Assembly: GCA_964034945.1 (NCBI GenBank)
Contig: OZ035962.1
Span: 35,739,943-35,803,942 of the forward strand
From: Chrysopilus asiliformis
Lineage: Eukaryota; Arthropoda; Insecta; Diptera; Rhagionidae
Length of the DNA stretch: 64,000 nucleotides
Reading direction: 5' to 3'
Shown here: piece after piece, positions 41,792 to 53,268 of the stretch
How positions within the stretch are numbered: the stretch's first letter is position 1
Layout of the letters: each line of letters starts with the position of its first letter
Position numbers and translations under genes: made by a program
The notes under the pieces: generated by a model
The model's database searches: none
The model's input: the letters and a program-made list of their open reading frames with translations, nothing else
What the model was told of the DNA's origin: nothing

Positions 41792-42303
41792 TATACCCGT
41801 ATGGTGAAACCAAAGGGTATATTAACTTTGCCTTACCGTTTGTAACGCCAAGAACCCGTCATCACACACAAAAATGAATTACACCAGTGTGTTTAGAATG
41901 ATAAAAAAAATAATTTTTGCATGTCGGTCCGTCTGTCTGTGGCGCGGATTGCGGGCGCACGGATTGAGCTAGAGCCTTGAAATTTTTCGTAGATCCGTTT
42001 TTCGTAAAATGTGAATCCAAGTTCGTTAATGGGCAAAATTGGTAAACCCCTTACGAATGATAACGTTTTTTGCGATTATCTCAAAAACTTATCAAAAAAG
42101 CGCAAGAACAAAAGTTATTTAGAATATTATTCTACACAAAACTTCCATACATCAAAATCCTATTGGAATAAATTTTAAAAAATTTGATTGAAAAGTTTGA
42201 CTTCAAAGTGGAATTTTGATACAACTGTTCGCCGTTCACTTAAATCACCATACGGGTTTTCAATAATTGCCAGACTGGCAATTATAGCTTTTGTTATGTT
42301 TTT
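41792..42303 (-). repeat. Repeat A, full copy A5
   Basis: TATACCCGTATGGTGAAACC, GGGTATATTAACTTTGCC, a short GTCGGTCCGTCTGTCTG tract, GCGGATTGCGGGCGCACGG and, at the far end, ATTGCCAGACTGGCAAT with GCTTTTGTTATGTTTTT. Nested in the T2 element. Confidence 0.85.
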
Positions 42304-42737
42304 AACTCGTGAAATTCATAGTATTGTACCGATAACGCTTAGAAAATTGTTATATCATTTATTCGGTTAAAAAACTATTTTGGTAAATTGCGTACGAGTA
42401 AAATGCTTTATTTCGCTTTTAAACAGTTGAGTTCAACGTGATATTTCGCGCTGTTAATGCTTTGCCTGATTTGCAGATGTAATACTAAACGGAAATAATA
42501 AAATAAAAAAAAATCAATATTTTTGCCCCTTGTGTAGACTTAGTCATTGCCAACGCATGTAGCATCATTGCCAACGCATGTAGAATGGTGCTCACGTTGC
42601 AATTTTGGTTTTGAAAACGCGTACAATCTAATATTGGAGCTGGTAACGAAGTGTATTTCGGCTTACTAATTTAACATTTGGTTATTTCTACTTAAATCTA
42701 CTATGATGCATGATGAAATACTAGTTTAACCAATTAA

Positions 42738-43518
42738 CGCCCGCTGTACTCAAACGAGTACACCGGACATATCTGTGATAATAAGTTAAAATATTTTTAG
42801 CCGATTTTCAGACAAAACCAAACTGATCTCAATTTGTATTTACAAAAAGATCATTTTTGCTTTGCCTGAAAATCGACTTAAGCTACTTTAACTTATTACC
42901 ACAGATTTATGTATACATTTTTTCAGAATTTTCTTTTTTTTTTTGTTTATTTTATAAGAATGGCTTGGTTTATGTGTTAAAAATATTCAGTGATTTTCTC
43001 ATTAATTGGTTAAAGGTATTTTAAAAATTGAAATTGCCAATTCAGCAGCATCCTTACTAAAGCAGTGCGCACCTGGCCTAATATTGGATAGCGATAACAT
43101 TTTAACTGAGCTAGTGTTCATACACGGAGATCTATAAAAATAATTGTTGCGGCATTGATAGGTTGACTTTCAAGGAATTTTAGTTGAAGGTGCCTTTGGC
43201 AGTTTTTTTAAAAACAATATTTTTAAATTATTAAGTCCCTTTAATCCACCTTTTCATCTACTTCCAGAAATTCCAAGTGGAAAGCATATCAAGTGGAAAA
43301 TAGGCACATATCTATCTGTCCCTGTACAACACCTTGATTTGCGATTAATGTCAACCATGCGAATAGTGTCATATAATTTAAAATAAAAATTTTTCTTTAC
43401 GATACCATTTAATTGTAACATGAATATATATAATAAATAAAATGTAATTAAAATAAAACATCAATTGTTCTTTATTGTAAACTCGCTGTGGCCATATGGC
43501 AACCCCGGCGGTAATAGG
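42738..43518. mobile_element. Probable piggyBac-like element
   Basis: TTAA is found at 42734-42737 and 43519-43522. The left end CGCCCGCTG is followed by the palindrome TGTACTCAAACGAGTACA; the right end, inward, has CCGCCGGGGTTGCC, and the palindrome GCCATATGGC. The TIRs themselves are weak, so this rests on TTAA plus the terminal-hairpin layout seen in other elements here. An inner foldback (ATCTGTGATAATAAGTTAAA facing TTTAACTTATTACCACAGAT) lies at about 42771-42909. No transposase was seen. Confidence 0.45.
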
Positions 43519-43609
43519 TTAAGATGATATTCCGCAATAATGGGACTCTAATAAGTGAAAAAGTATGGCGTGGGGGCTAATACTTTGGTTGCTGCAAGTG
43601 TATTTTGAG

Positions 43610-44030
43610 CTTCCTGGGGGAAGATAGTAGATCTCCTGCGGCAGGTATACTGTGAGGCTGCTACAGGTCAGCTTTACAGCTGCAGGAGGAAAGGTAAGCT
43701 TGAGGTAGGTGTAAAATTGACTTTCAGCAGGAGAAAAATAAGGCTGGTTCAGGAGACTTGACCTGCGGTAGGTCTATTTTAAAGCTGCACCAGGTCACTG
43801 GTCAACCACGGGTGGTTTTACTAGCCTGCTACAGGTGGATTGTGAGCCTCCACTAGGTAACGTAAACTTGTGGCAGGTTACCGTCAAGCTGTCCCTGGGC
43901 AACAGTTAGCCTAAAGTAGCGTTAATCGCGACAAGTTAGTCATTCGTAGGTTGACTGTCGGCCTGTGGTAGAATTACTTGACCTGCTGCAGGTGCATTGT
44001 CGAGCTACAGGCGTTTAACACTGCATTCAT
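43610..44030 (+). repeat. Degenerate ~22-bp dyad array of family T2
   Basis: Successive phrases GCCTGCTACAGGTGGATTG, GCCTCCACTAGGTAACG, CTTGTGGCAGGTTACCG and GCTGTCCCTGGGCAACAG follow each other at about 22 bp. Others with the shape GC-TGC-x2-4-CAGGT fill the rest at similar spacing (for example GAGGCTGCTACAGGTCAG, GACCTGCGGTAGGTC, GACCTGCTGCAGGTGC). The shared core is an imperfect CCTGCNNCAGG dyad. The pattern resembles a field of binding sites rather than a satellite, because single units vary strongly while spacing is kept. Confidence 0.6.
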
Positions 44031-44316
44031 ACAGCGCTCATAGGTGTACTATAAGCCTATGGCTCCTGTATAATGTGGTTTAATACACCTGGCAATGGTT
44101 TATTAAGCCTGTATCAGTTTTAGTTAGCCATTGGTAGTTAAACTAGTTCTGTAATTCTCGCCCGACTGAGGCTTACTTACGCCTGAAACAGGCTAAAACC
44201 ATGTAACTTGATCTAACTACGTCAAACTTAAGCAGGTTAACTCTGTCAGCCGGCTAGAGGTCAGAGTTAACCTGACAAAAAGTTGACCTGCAGTACATTT
44301 ATCATTTTTCTGAGTG

Positions 44317-45283
44317 CAGGTTCTGGTATAGGTCCTCTTCTCGTTTTAAGCAGTGCTATGTGTTTTTTTTTTTTTGATGCGGTAACGTTTACTGTTATTG
44401 ATTCGTACTTGTAGTCGGGAGTCAAAATCTGACGTTTTCAATTTTTTGTGCAAAACTACGTAGCTCTTGATTTGAAAAGGAATCATTAAAATCGGTCCGT
44501 CAGCACTCCATTACTAGGGATGTATGAAAATTCTTATAGTTATTTATATAATCAGATTTAGGGAGCTAAAAAATTAAACTATCAAAATCCATATTAATTT
44601 GGTCCTTAAATATTTTTTGTTTTTCATAAATTTTCTTATGAAAAATGTCGATTTTTACTTGTCCCCCGCCTGTCCATTCGCACCTGTGAACTCGTTGAAT
44701 AATAAATACTTCCTCACTATACAACTAAAAATTTTCAAGCCTTTCTTGAGTTGGTAAAAAAATATACTACTGGCTGTTTCAAAAACTTTACATTTAAAGT
44801 ATTGATAATATGATTTTACATAATTGTGCCCAACATCAAACTCCAAGAAACTTTTCAAATGTACAAAGATTTTTTTTTATCAAAAAACTCAATTGGTCTA
44901 TTAAAAATGCACGTCATTTATATATAAAGTTTTAATCCAGAAAAAAAAATAAAAAAAAACACCTCACTTTTAAACCTGCTAACACTAATTACCTCTCGTT
45001 GCAAATCAGATATCTACTTCAAACGTCAGTTCTCTTTATTTTTTATCTTATCTCTTTTACAAAGTCCAAGTTAGAAATATAGAAATAATTTCTTTTCACA
45101 TTTTCTTGCTTTTAGAAACTTCCACGAAACTCTCCCACCATAAATCATGCTTGAATTTGACAAGAAATGCGATCTTTAACAATAAGACAATGGAGTTTCT
45201 GGGGAATAGCACACATCCAGATTTTGGTATGGGAAATCTTTGAATTGTTGGAAAAAAATCTCTTGCTAGGTGATAGTAAGTTA
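44317..45283. other. No gene; contains an old repeat D copy
   Basis: TTTTTTGTGCAAAACTACG and GGAATCATTAAAATCGGTCC at about 44440-44500 match 24.11-24.24 kb. The rest is anonymous AT-rich DNA. Confidence 0.5.
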
Positions 45284-45869
45284 AAAAACATAACAAAAGC
45301 TATAATTGCCAATCTGGCAATCATTGGAGACCCATATGGTGATATTCGTATCAAAATTCGAACAGTTGTACCAAAATTCCACTTTGAAGTCAAACTTTCC
45401 AATAAGATTTTTTAAAATTTATTCCAATCAGATTTTGATGTATGGGAGTTTTATGTAGAATCATATCCTAAATAACTTTTGTTCTTGCACTTTTTTGGTA
45501 AGATGCAACGTTTTTGAGATATTCGCATAAAACGTTTTCGTTCGTATGAGGGGTACCCCCCCTAATGGTCCATTTTTGCCCATTAACGAACTTAGCCTCG
45601 CATTTTACGAAAAACGGATCTGTGCAAACTTTCAAGTCTCTAGCTCCATCCGTGCGCCCGCAATCCGCGCCACAGACAGACAGACAGACAGACGGACGGA
45701 CAGACGGACAGACGGACGGACAGACGGACGGACATGCAAAAATTAAATATTTTTATCATTCTAAACACACTGGTGTAATTCATTTTTTTGTGCGATGACG
45801 GGATATTGGCGTTACAAACGGTAAGGCAAAGTTAATATACCCTTTGGTTTCACCATCATACGGGTATAA
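45284..45869 (+). repeat. Repeat A, full copy A6
   Basis: AAAAAACATAACAAAAGC, the ATTGCCAATCTGGCAAT dyad, CCCATATGGTGATATTCG, GGGGTACCCCCCC, and at the end TTTCACCATCATACGGG with TATAAT. The frames at 45546-45798 are open in two registers through the tandem tract, as in copies A2 and A3; this is a by-product of shared repeat sequence. Confidence 0.85.
45676..45735 (+). repeat. GACA/GACG tandem tract in repeat A6
   Basis: About 15 tetranucleotides alternate GACA and GACG (for example GACAGACAGACAGACGGACG). This is the longest version of the tract among the A copies. Confidence 0.95.
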
Positions 45870-47818
45870 TCAAACCTAAATCACACCAACAAAAATCTAA
45901 ATTAAGATTCAATATTATTATTTTATACGGCGTAATGCATTAAAGGACGTTTTTTACAAAACCCCGAAATTACATTACATCAGACAAAATTTTTTTTTTC
46001 GTACCCGAAACTAGAACTATAACATTTTATTGAATTTTTTTTTGAAATTTATTTGAATTTTAAGATTAGAAATTTGCTAAAAGGAATGCTAAAAACCCCA
46101 CAATAAATTTGAATTCAATCTTCTATAAGCTTTAAAGAGCTTTTGTTGGGCATTTGTTGGAGTAATCTACTCCCCGATTTAAAGGGGAGCGAAAGCTTAT
46201 TCTTTGACAGGATTCGTGGTGAAATTAGTTTTACTAACAGATGGCAGTAGAATCAGTAAGTGGCAAGAAATTCAAAAATTCAATTTTTTTAAAAAATTTT
46301 AAGTCAAATTTTAAACTTGCTAAAAACCTCTATGGATTTTCCTAAAGTTTTCATGTTCTTATCTTTGAAACTCCATTTCCATATGCGTAATAGTTACTTG
46401 TACATCTTTATAAAAGTCTATACACACACTTGTGGAGGGGGGAGGGTGTACGGTGGTGTACGGTAGTGTAGTGCGAAGTGCTGACTAAAGTTTATACAAA
46501 AAATCGCGAAAAGGGGTGACAAGATGGGAGGGTTTCGAAAGCCCGAAAATTGACGTGACTTTTTGATGCACTTACATCATCATTGTTCAGTTTTCTTTAA
46601 TCAGATAAAAAAAATTTCTCATATTACGTTTTTACGCCGATCTAGATGAGCACTGACCAAAAATTTGTCAAATGAAATTTTTCTCTGTTTGTCTGTTTTA
46701 TCAATATCACGTCAAAACGGATAGATAGAATTTCGTGAAACTCGTTCAGCAAGTTACTGGTATGTAGTCTCATAGTAAAATATAATATAATTGTTTAGAA
46801 CCACTTCTTCACATCTTTCCCACGCAAATGAAACTGCAATTTACTCGAAGATGGTGCATTCTGTAGAAATAGTGGGGAAGCATTCCTTCGCTAAATTGGA
46901 AAACTTTTAATACAATTAAAAAAGTTTGATTATTTTCGATAAAATACAAAAGGACTCTTTTGCTAGTTCAAGAAAAATGGGTTAGTGACAATTAGGCAAA
47001 AGCCACTTCGCACAAGTGATGTTTATCAAAGTTCCTTTGGCAAATAACACATGTCGCAAATAGACTATTTGACAAAATGGCCATTTTGCACAAAGTTAAA
47101 ACACAGACGCTTAACAAATAGAACTTTTGGCAAACACGCCTTTTACAAAAAAAAATTGCTTTTGGAATTGCGGAAAAACTATTCTAAATACTAAATGTTT
47201 TTTGTAAAATTTAACTTCATAGTCATAGTTTTTTTCATAAATTCTGTAAATTTTTGTATCTTTTTCAATATTTTTCACAAAAAAAAAATCCAGAAACTTG
47301 AGGAGATTTTTGTTTATATTTTAAACATTGGTTATAGCTAAACAATAACTAAAACATCCTTGTATTATATAAATATATATAAAAAATAAAGATTTTCATA
47401 TAAATAAGGATTTTCATGTATCCTTAAGAGCAAAATACATTTGGCCCGGCACAACATTTATGGCGGAAGATTACGGCGACCAAAACGTCATTTGTTTTTC
47501 ATTTAATTTTGACAGTCGGACGGTAAGCCACATTTTTTGTTACCCATTATCATACATAATAGGAACGTGAATGTTAGCAACACAGCATACGAACTATATT
47601 TCCTAATACTTTCTTTAAGTGACGAAATTTAGATTTTATGACGTCCGCATAAGATTTCATTTTGAGTCAACCATAAAATTTTGTCGGCAAGCTGGCCGAC
47701 AAAAATTAAATTCGATTCAACTTTACGACGACAAAGTTAGTCGGATTACTTGTATACAGAAGCATAAGGTGCTATGAGTTTAAAATCTGAAATTTTTCCG
47801 TAAATGTACACTCTAGAA
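45870..47818. other. No gene; repeat B-like remnants
   Basis: GTTTGTCTGTTTTATC, GTCAAAACGGATAGATAG, CACGCAAATGAAACTG and ACTCGAAGATGGTGCATTC (46,690-46,865) look like an eroded repeat B. GGGGGGAGGGTGTACGGTGG near 46437 is a local GC-rich repeat. From 46,990 to 47,150 the words GGCAAATA, GCAAATAG and AACAAATAG recur. No coding frame of note. Confidence 0.45.
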
Positions 47819-48542
47819 AATTTTATTGTAATTTTACCCCTATAATAGTAGGAAACCATTTTCCTACTATAATAGGAGTAAAATTAAACCGAGTCGTAAT
47901 GGCTTAAAAGCTATGCATTTTTACTCATTTTGTGGCGTACAAAAGCCACTTTTACGGGGGAACTTTAAACTAAATAAGAAGTAAAAGTACAATTTTGGTG
48001 TAATTTTACGACATTTTTTGTTTAAAATTACACCGAAAATGGTATTAGAATTTCTCGGCTTATACGGTCTGCAAAAACAAAAATATTATATTATTTTTGC
48101 GGATGTTTTCACATCCAAATTTCCCGGGCATGTCTGCCATGTGGTAGGCGCCACACAGCATTTTGGTAGAGTAAAACTCGATTCGAGTATTTATACTCCG
48201 ATTCCACAAACCTTATGCGAATTATAAGGTTAAGGCAATATAGCTCCATCAAGCCAGAGCGAATATCCGTCAATTGCATTGTGAAATAATCAAATTGTCC
48301 GTTCAATAATGCAAAAATACCCTGTGAGCGTGTTTTTACACCAAAATGAGAGTAAAAATACGAATATTGGTCGAAATTTTACGCAAGGTTTAAAATTACC
48401 CTATTTCTAGTGTAAGTTTTACAATTTAAATGGTGTGCGAGCTAAATTCTGATTTTTTTTTCGAAATTTTACGACGTTTTTGCAAATTTACCCCGTTTTT
48501 ACCCCATTTTTCGGTTTAAATTCAAATTTATTTTCTACAGTG
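47819..48542 (+). mobile_element. TA-flanked inverted-repeat element, family T1, copy 2
   Basis: It is the inverse of 13037-13817, starting CACTCTAGAAAATTTTATTG and ending, inward, CACTGTAGAAAATAAATTTG, with TA at 47817-47818 and 48543-48544. Both copies contain the same arm of the 2965 foldback element (TTTCTCGGCTTATACGG; GCGGATGTTTTCACATCC), so the arm was present before the copies separated. A segment near 48240-48290 (GCTCCATCAAGCCAGAGCG) is missing from copy 1. Confidence 0.8.
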
Positions 48543-48993
48543 TAGTGTCGGGCCAATTCCGGCTTTTAGAGGTGGGAAACCCCTCCTCGAAAATAAGGCA
48601 AAAACTCGATTTTTGCCCATAACTTGGCAACTAGTAGTCCGAGTTTCTCCGTCTAAAGAGTTTTTCAGCCGATATAAAAAATATGTGTCGCTTAGCTTTC
48701 GGTGTCCTATAATATGTCCTAAAATTAGCAAAATGGGCAGGGTCGGGTTCGCGGCCTTCCCTTGTAAGTCAATTATTTTCAATGGTTTTTTGTCAGTTCA
48801 AACTTAGGATTAACTAAACTTGTGCCTAAAAACGACTATAAATACGAGCCAATTTTTTTAAAGCAATTTTTTTTCCAATACTTCTTTGGAAACTAAAAAG
48901 AGTATAGCACATAATTGAAGGTATTACACAAAATCAAATGTTATGTGCTTAATTTTATTCTTCATGAGATGGTGACAGCAATAAAAGTATTAG
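48543..48993. other. No gene seen
   Basis: Only anonymous, overlapping frames on both strands (48528-48782 and 48613-48807); no repeat ends seen. Confidence 0.5.
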
Positions 48994-49212
48994 CCCTTAA
49001 TTGATGAGGTGGGTCCAGTGGACCCACATTGACTTTTCTCTCTTTGCTATTTCTCATGTTTTCAGCACAGTGACTCTGAAATCTTCAGTACCTTCATACA
49101 GTATGGTGTTGTGTGCCGAGTTAAAAGCACAGATTTGGTATGTGATTAGAACAAGTCCATTGGAAACCACCTCATCATTTACGCATATGATTTTCACCTC
49201 ATAAATTAAGGG
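48994..49212. mobile_element. Small piggyBac-like MITE flanked by TTAG
   Basis: CCCTTAATTGATGAGGTG at the left, CCCTTAATTTATGAGGTG inverted at the right, one difference. TTAG lies on both sides (48990-48993 and 49213-49216). A terminal palindrome GTGGGTCCAGTGGACCCAC follows the left end. The CCCTT tip plus hairpin matches the other piggyBac-like ends in this window, though TTAG replaces the usual TTAA. Confidence 0.65.
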
Positions 49213-49216
49213 TTAG

Positions 49217-50439
49217 AAATATGTATTTATAAAAAAAATATACGATCCGGTGCGTTTTTTCTATCGGTATATGAATTTATATCGTTGCATTTTACATTTT
49301 TTATGCTTAAAGATCTAACTGCGGACTAACAAATTAAAATCTTCTGTATCGTGAGTGTAAACGCTCCAAATATTACACTGAAATAAAAAATACTCTACCT
49401 GAAATAAAAAATACCCTTTGGACTATTTGATTTCCAAGAGTATCTAGCTGTGGTAATTTTACATACAGAAGTGTATATATGTATATCTAAATAGCGTTCT
49501 GCTTCCCATACGTTTTCTGGTTGAAGCCACTAAATCAAAAATCTTAACAAAGAATCTCTGCTGAACCTGCCAAACTAATTACAACCATCCACAAAGTTAA
49601 TTGCATGCGTTGATGTTTTTATCTTTATGACTAGCTGTGGGCTTATTAGGCCGACATAAAGCCTTCCTGGCAGTGTAAGCTCTGTTCACATTTTCGTATT
49701 ATTCTGTAGATTCACTGCTGCTATTTTCATGTCTTTTCCCATTTTTCCACACAACAAAACAATTGAATTTTTTGAAATAAAATTTAAAACAAATACAAAA
49801 AATGTACTGAGAAATGGGAAACTTGAGCGCAAATATGACGATCTACTATAGACGCAGATACGTCAAGCACGCCATTTAAAATACAGCCGCCACCATAGTT
49901 TGTCGTTGTGGGTCGCCCCATAGCACAGAAGAGATTTTTTTTTAAATTTTTCCGTCACTTGAAACCGCGGTTAAACTTCAATTCACATTGCGTGCCTAGC
50001 GAAGCCATTTTGAATTTCCACATGGCTGCTCATCTGAAAATTTGTTGAAAAAAATTATTTTTAAAATACCAGATAATCATTTTATATCATATAGTATACA
50101 AGGTATTTTTAGATTTACCTCAGTGTTTTCTACCTGTCTATATCTTTTTCGATCTACCTGCAGTGCTGACTGGACACCAAATGAAAATGACACCTGAGGT
50201 CAAAATACCATAACCGCAGAATAACAGTACATATAATTACAAAGCCACAGGAAAAACATAACTCAATAGTTCATTCGAAAATTGCCATATTAGAAAGAGA
50301 ATCGTTACAACAATTAAGTTACTTAATTTGATTTTTTCAACACTGAACTTAAATACTTACTATTGAAAGACCTTTAAAATGGCTGATCTTTAGGTATAAA
50401 CATACCATGAAAATTCTGTCATTTTATTGAAAAAAAAAT
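49217..50439. other. No gene seen
   Basis: CTGAAATAAAAAATAC occurs twice near 49378-49425. Otherwise AT-rich anonymous DNA. Confidence 0.5.
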
Positions 50440-50860
50440 TTACCATCTTACTTTTTTACTTTTTTCTTCTATAGAAGGAAAATATTTTACTTATAACAGA
50501 GACCGACTCGAGAACGGGAGCAGATAGAAAATTTCTGATCAGATCGAAATACGTTTCATGCAAAATTAAGAGGATGTCCGGTCCGTGCATCTATTTGTCG
50601 ATGTGTCTGTTGGTTGTTTTATCTGTCTGTCCCTTTTACGCATCTTAAATAACTCGAGAACGCGTCGAACTGGCGACTTCAAATTTTTTGTGAATAATTT
50701 TTACAAAAATCTTAGTTTTCTATCAACTTTTGGAAAAATAACGGTAACTTTTCATATCGTTTTTTTTAAAGACCGTTTTTTGAAAAATTTTCTAAATTAT
50801 TGGCCTTTTGGAAAAAATGATGTACGAAAATCCCCCTTGACTAACTTTTTGGTTTCACAT
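50440..50860 (+). repeat. Repeat C copy
   Basis: GACCGACTCGAGAACGG, GATCAGATCGAAATACG, AAGAGGATGTCCGGTCC, GTCTGTTGGTTG, ATCTGTCTGTCCC, AACTCGAGAACGCG and CGACTTCAAATTTTTTG, in the same order as at 24.5 kb. The frame 50585-50890 lies across it and is not considered a gene. Confidence 0.65.
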
Positions 50861-51443
50861 TCGTTGTACCTGCGCGCGTTGGAAAGGTAATTTGCTCTAG
50901 TCTCATGGACACAAGCTCTTTTTTGGCACGGATTCGGATCCAGTTTTCATCATTAAAGAGATAAGCCCTTAAGAAAGATTTTCGCCAACTCATATCTACA
51001 CCCTCCCCACTCTTGAAACCTCCTCACCTGGTATCTTCTGCAATTCGGAAATATTCAGGATCCGGGTTTCACTATGAGAAATGTCAGGAAAGAGTTGGTT
51101 CAGAGGCGCAGTCTCTATTATTGTTCAATTTGAAATTTGTCATGATTTTTATTATTTGTAAGATTTTATTGTATTTCGAAATATTTTTTTTTATTTCTAC
51201 CGTAAGAGACGCACAGCGCAAACCCCTGGAGCTAGAAATCTGAAAATTTTCACAATATGTTCCGGCCATCACGTACATTCAGAAGAATAATAACGCTGAT
51301 CCAAGTCAACTTTTTGATAAGTCGACTCTGGCCTGCAGCTGGCTGAAATTTATAAATGACGACATGCTTATATGTAAATAGTTACATCGTAAAGTAATAA
51401 CAATTTTTTGATTATTTTCAAAACTTCCATCATAATTATTTTA
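50861..51443. other. No gene seen
   Basis: No recognisable motif or repeat end. Confidence 0.5.
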
Positions 51444-52059
51444 TACTATGTTCACATGGACGCAAAATCACGTAATTTTGAGATTTAGATCTTAGACCAA
51501 AGTGTTCACACAGAAGTTAAGATAATTTTGTTTGACATTTCAACTACGTTAGTTCAAAAATGAACCGAGGAAGTTCGTGTAGGATTACTATGAATTTTAG
51601 TAATAAGATGAATAATATAATTCAAAACATCGAGGAAATATGTGCAAACAGAATTAGACACTTTAGAATAAAATGGAAATTATCTGAAATGAAAATAAAC
51701 AATTATTTTCCATTTCATGTTTAACTGCATCATAAACATGTCTATTTATTTATTTATTCAGACCACAGGTTTACTAATATATCCTCTTCGCGTGCGGAAT
51801 ACGGTTTCTTTTTCTTATATTTCCGTTTTTCCAATGCAGCACAAATGTCAAAACTGATGTGCTGAAGAGAGCTGAATGAGTGATGCAGGGTTGTATCCAT
51901 TGTTTTTGCTTGTTTTCGTTCCTAATTTTGTGGAAATTACATACTTTTAGTGATTTTGAAAACAGGCTAATGTACTGGAAATTGATTTCGAGCGTGATTT
52001 CGTTCAAAATTACGAAAATCTTCAAAATTACGTAATTTTGCGTCGGTGTGAACATAGTA
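51444..52059. mobile_element. Harbinger-like MITE flanked by TTA
   Basis: TACTATGTTCACATGGACGC at the left and TACTATGTTCACACCGACGC inverted at the right, then AAAATNACGTAATTTTGA in both. TTA flanks (51441-51443 and 52060-52062). The interior holds anonymous frames only. It ends 26 bp before the palindromic element at 52086. Confidence 0.75.
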
Positions 52060-52340
52060 TTACTTATATTAACCAATGTAAGTTATGCTACATTTACACG
52101 AATGACAAATTTGTCATTTTTTTCTTGTCATTATGTTAATTCCCGTGTAAATGACATAATTTTTAAAAGCTTTTATTTAGCTCGCTATCTTGTTTGTCTG
52201 TTTGTCTGTTTGTCTGTTTGTCAGATCAAATCTTGCAACCCAATTTTGACCCACTTCCACTTGTCCGATTGACTTGAAATTTTGCACACTTATATAAGTC
52301 CGATGACAATACAATATTTTCACTACTTCGTCCTTATAAG

Positions 52341-53195
52341 GATAACGGAAGGTCCTGTAAGGATAACGTGATTATCCTTTTCTCCAAATTTTCCGGAAAA
52401 AAATCTATCCTGGGGGTTTTTGGCGTCGCTGAATCCGAATCTGTCATTAAAAAGTCAGTAAGGATAACGGAAGGTCCTGTAAGGATAACGTGATTATCCT
52501 TTTCTCCAAATTTTCCGGAAAAAAAATCTATCCTGGGGGTTTTTGGGGTCGCTGAATCCGAATCTGTCATTAAAAAGTCTGTAAGTATAACGGAAGGTCC
52601 TGTAAGGATAACGTGATTATCCTTTTCTCCAAATTTTCCGGAAAAAAATCTATTCTGGGGGTTTTTGGGGTCGCTGAATCCGAATCTGTCATTAAAAAGT
52701 CTGTAAGGATAACGGAAGGTCCTGTAAGGATAACGTGATTATCCTTTTCTCCAAATTTCCCGGAAAAAAATCTATTCTGGGGTTTTTGGGGTCGCTGAAT
52801 CCGAATCTGTCATCAAAAACTCTGTAAGGATAACGGAAGGTCCTGTAAGGATAACGTGATTATCCTTTTCTCCAAATTTTCCGGAAAAAAATCTATCCTG
52901 GGGGTTTTTGGGGTCGCTGAATCCGAATCTGTCATTAAAAAGTCTGTAAGGATAACGGAAGGTCCTGTAAGGATAACGTGATTATCCTTTTCTCCAAATT
53001 TTCCGGAAAAAAAATCTATTCTGGGGTTTTTGGGATCGCTGAATCCGAATCTGTCATTAAAAAGTCTGTAAGGATAACGGAATGTCCTGTAAGGATAACG
53101 TGATTATCCTTTTTCTCAATTGTTCCGGGAAAAAATATATTCTGCGGGTTTTGGGGTTCGCTGAATACGATTCTCAAGTTAAAAAGCCTGTAAGG
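52341..53195 (+). repeat. Seven tandem 122-bp units
   Basis: GATAACGGAAGGTCCTGTAA starts units at 52341, 52463, 52586, 52708, 52829, 52951 and 53073, so the period is 121-123 bp. Each unit contains GGATAACGTGATTATCC (a dyad), TTTTCCGGAAAAAAATC and GGTCGCTGAATCCGAATCTG. The first six are nearly identical; the seventh is more diverged toward its 3' end and runs into unique sequence. Open frames on the minus strand (52334-52570, 53016-53240) simply read through the repeat. Confidence 0.97.
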
Positions 53196-53268
53196 ACATC
53201 TCAAATGTAAAGCTATATATTCGAAGACTAAAAAGAACAAAATAAAAAAAAATAAAAAAAAAATTTTT

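Larger units (their letters stand above)
40523..44316. mobile_element. 3.8-kb TIR element (family T2) with long dyad-repeat arrays
   Basis: CACTCAGAAAAATGGAGGC at the left and CACTCAGAAAAATGATAAA inverted at the right. CA lies outside both ends (40521-40522 and 44317-44318). Both subterminal regions are packed with AGGTCAAC, CCTGCAGG and GCCTGNNNCAGG words over several hundred bases. The middle is taken up by later arrivals: a palindromic MITE (41344), repeat A copy A5 (41792) and a piggyBac-like element (42738). I see no transposase of its own. The element at 57596 has both ends of this family in the opposite orientation and is a deletion form. Confidence 0.75.

Noticed and set aside
52334..52570. 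Repeated peptide (MTDSDSATPKTP-type) as a real repeat protein
   Set aside because: It is simply the minus-strand translation of the 122-bp units, and the frame breaks at units of 121 or 123 bp.
52341..53195. CRISPR-like array
   Set aside because: Whole 122-bp units repeat, with no unique spacers, in eukaryotic transposon-rich DNA. It is a minisatellite.
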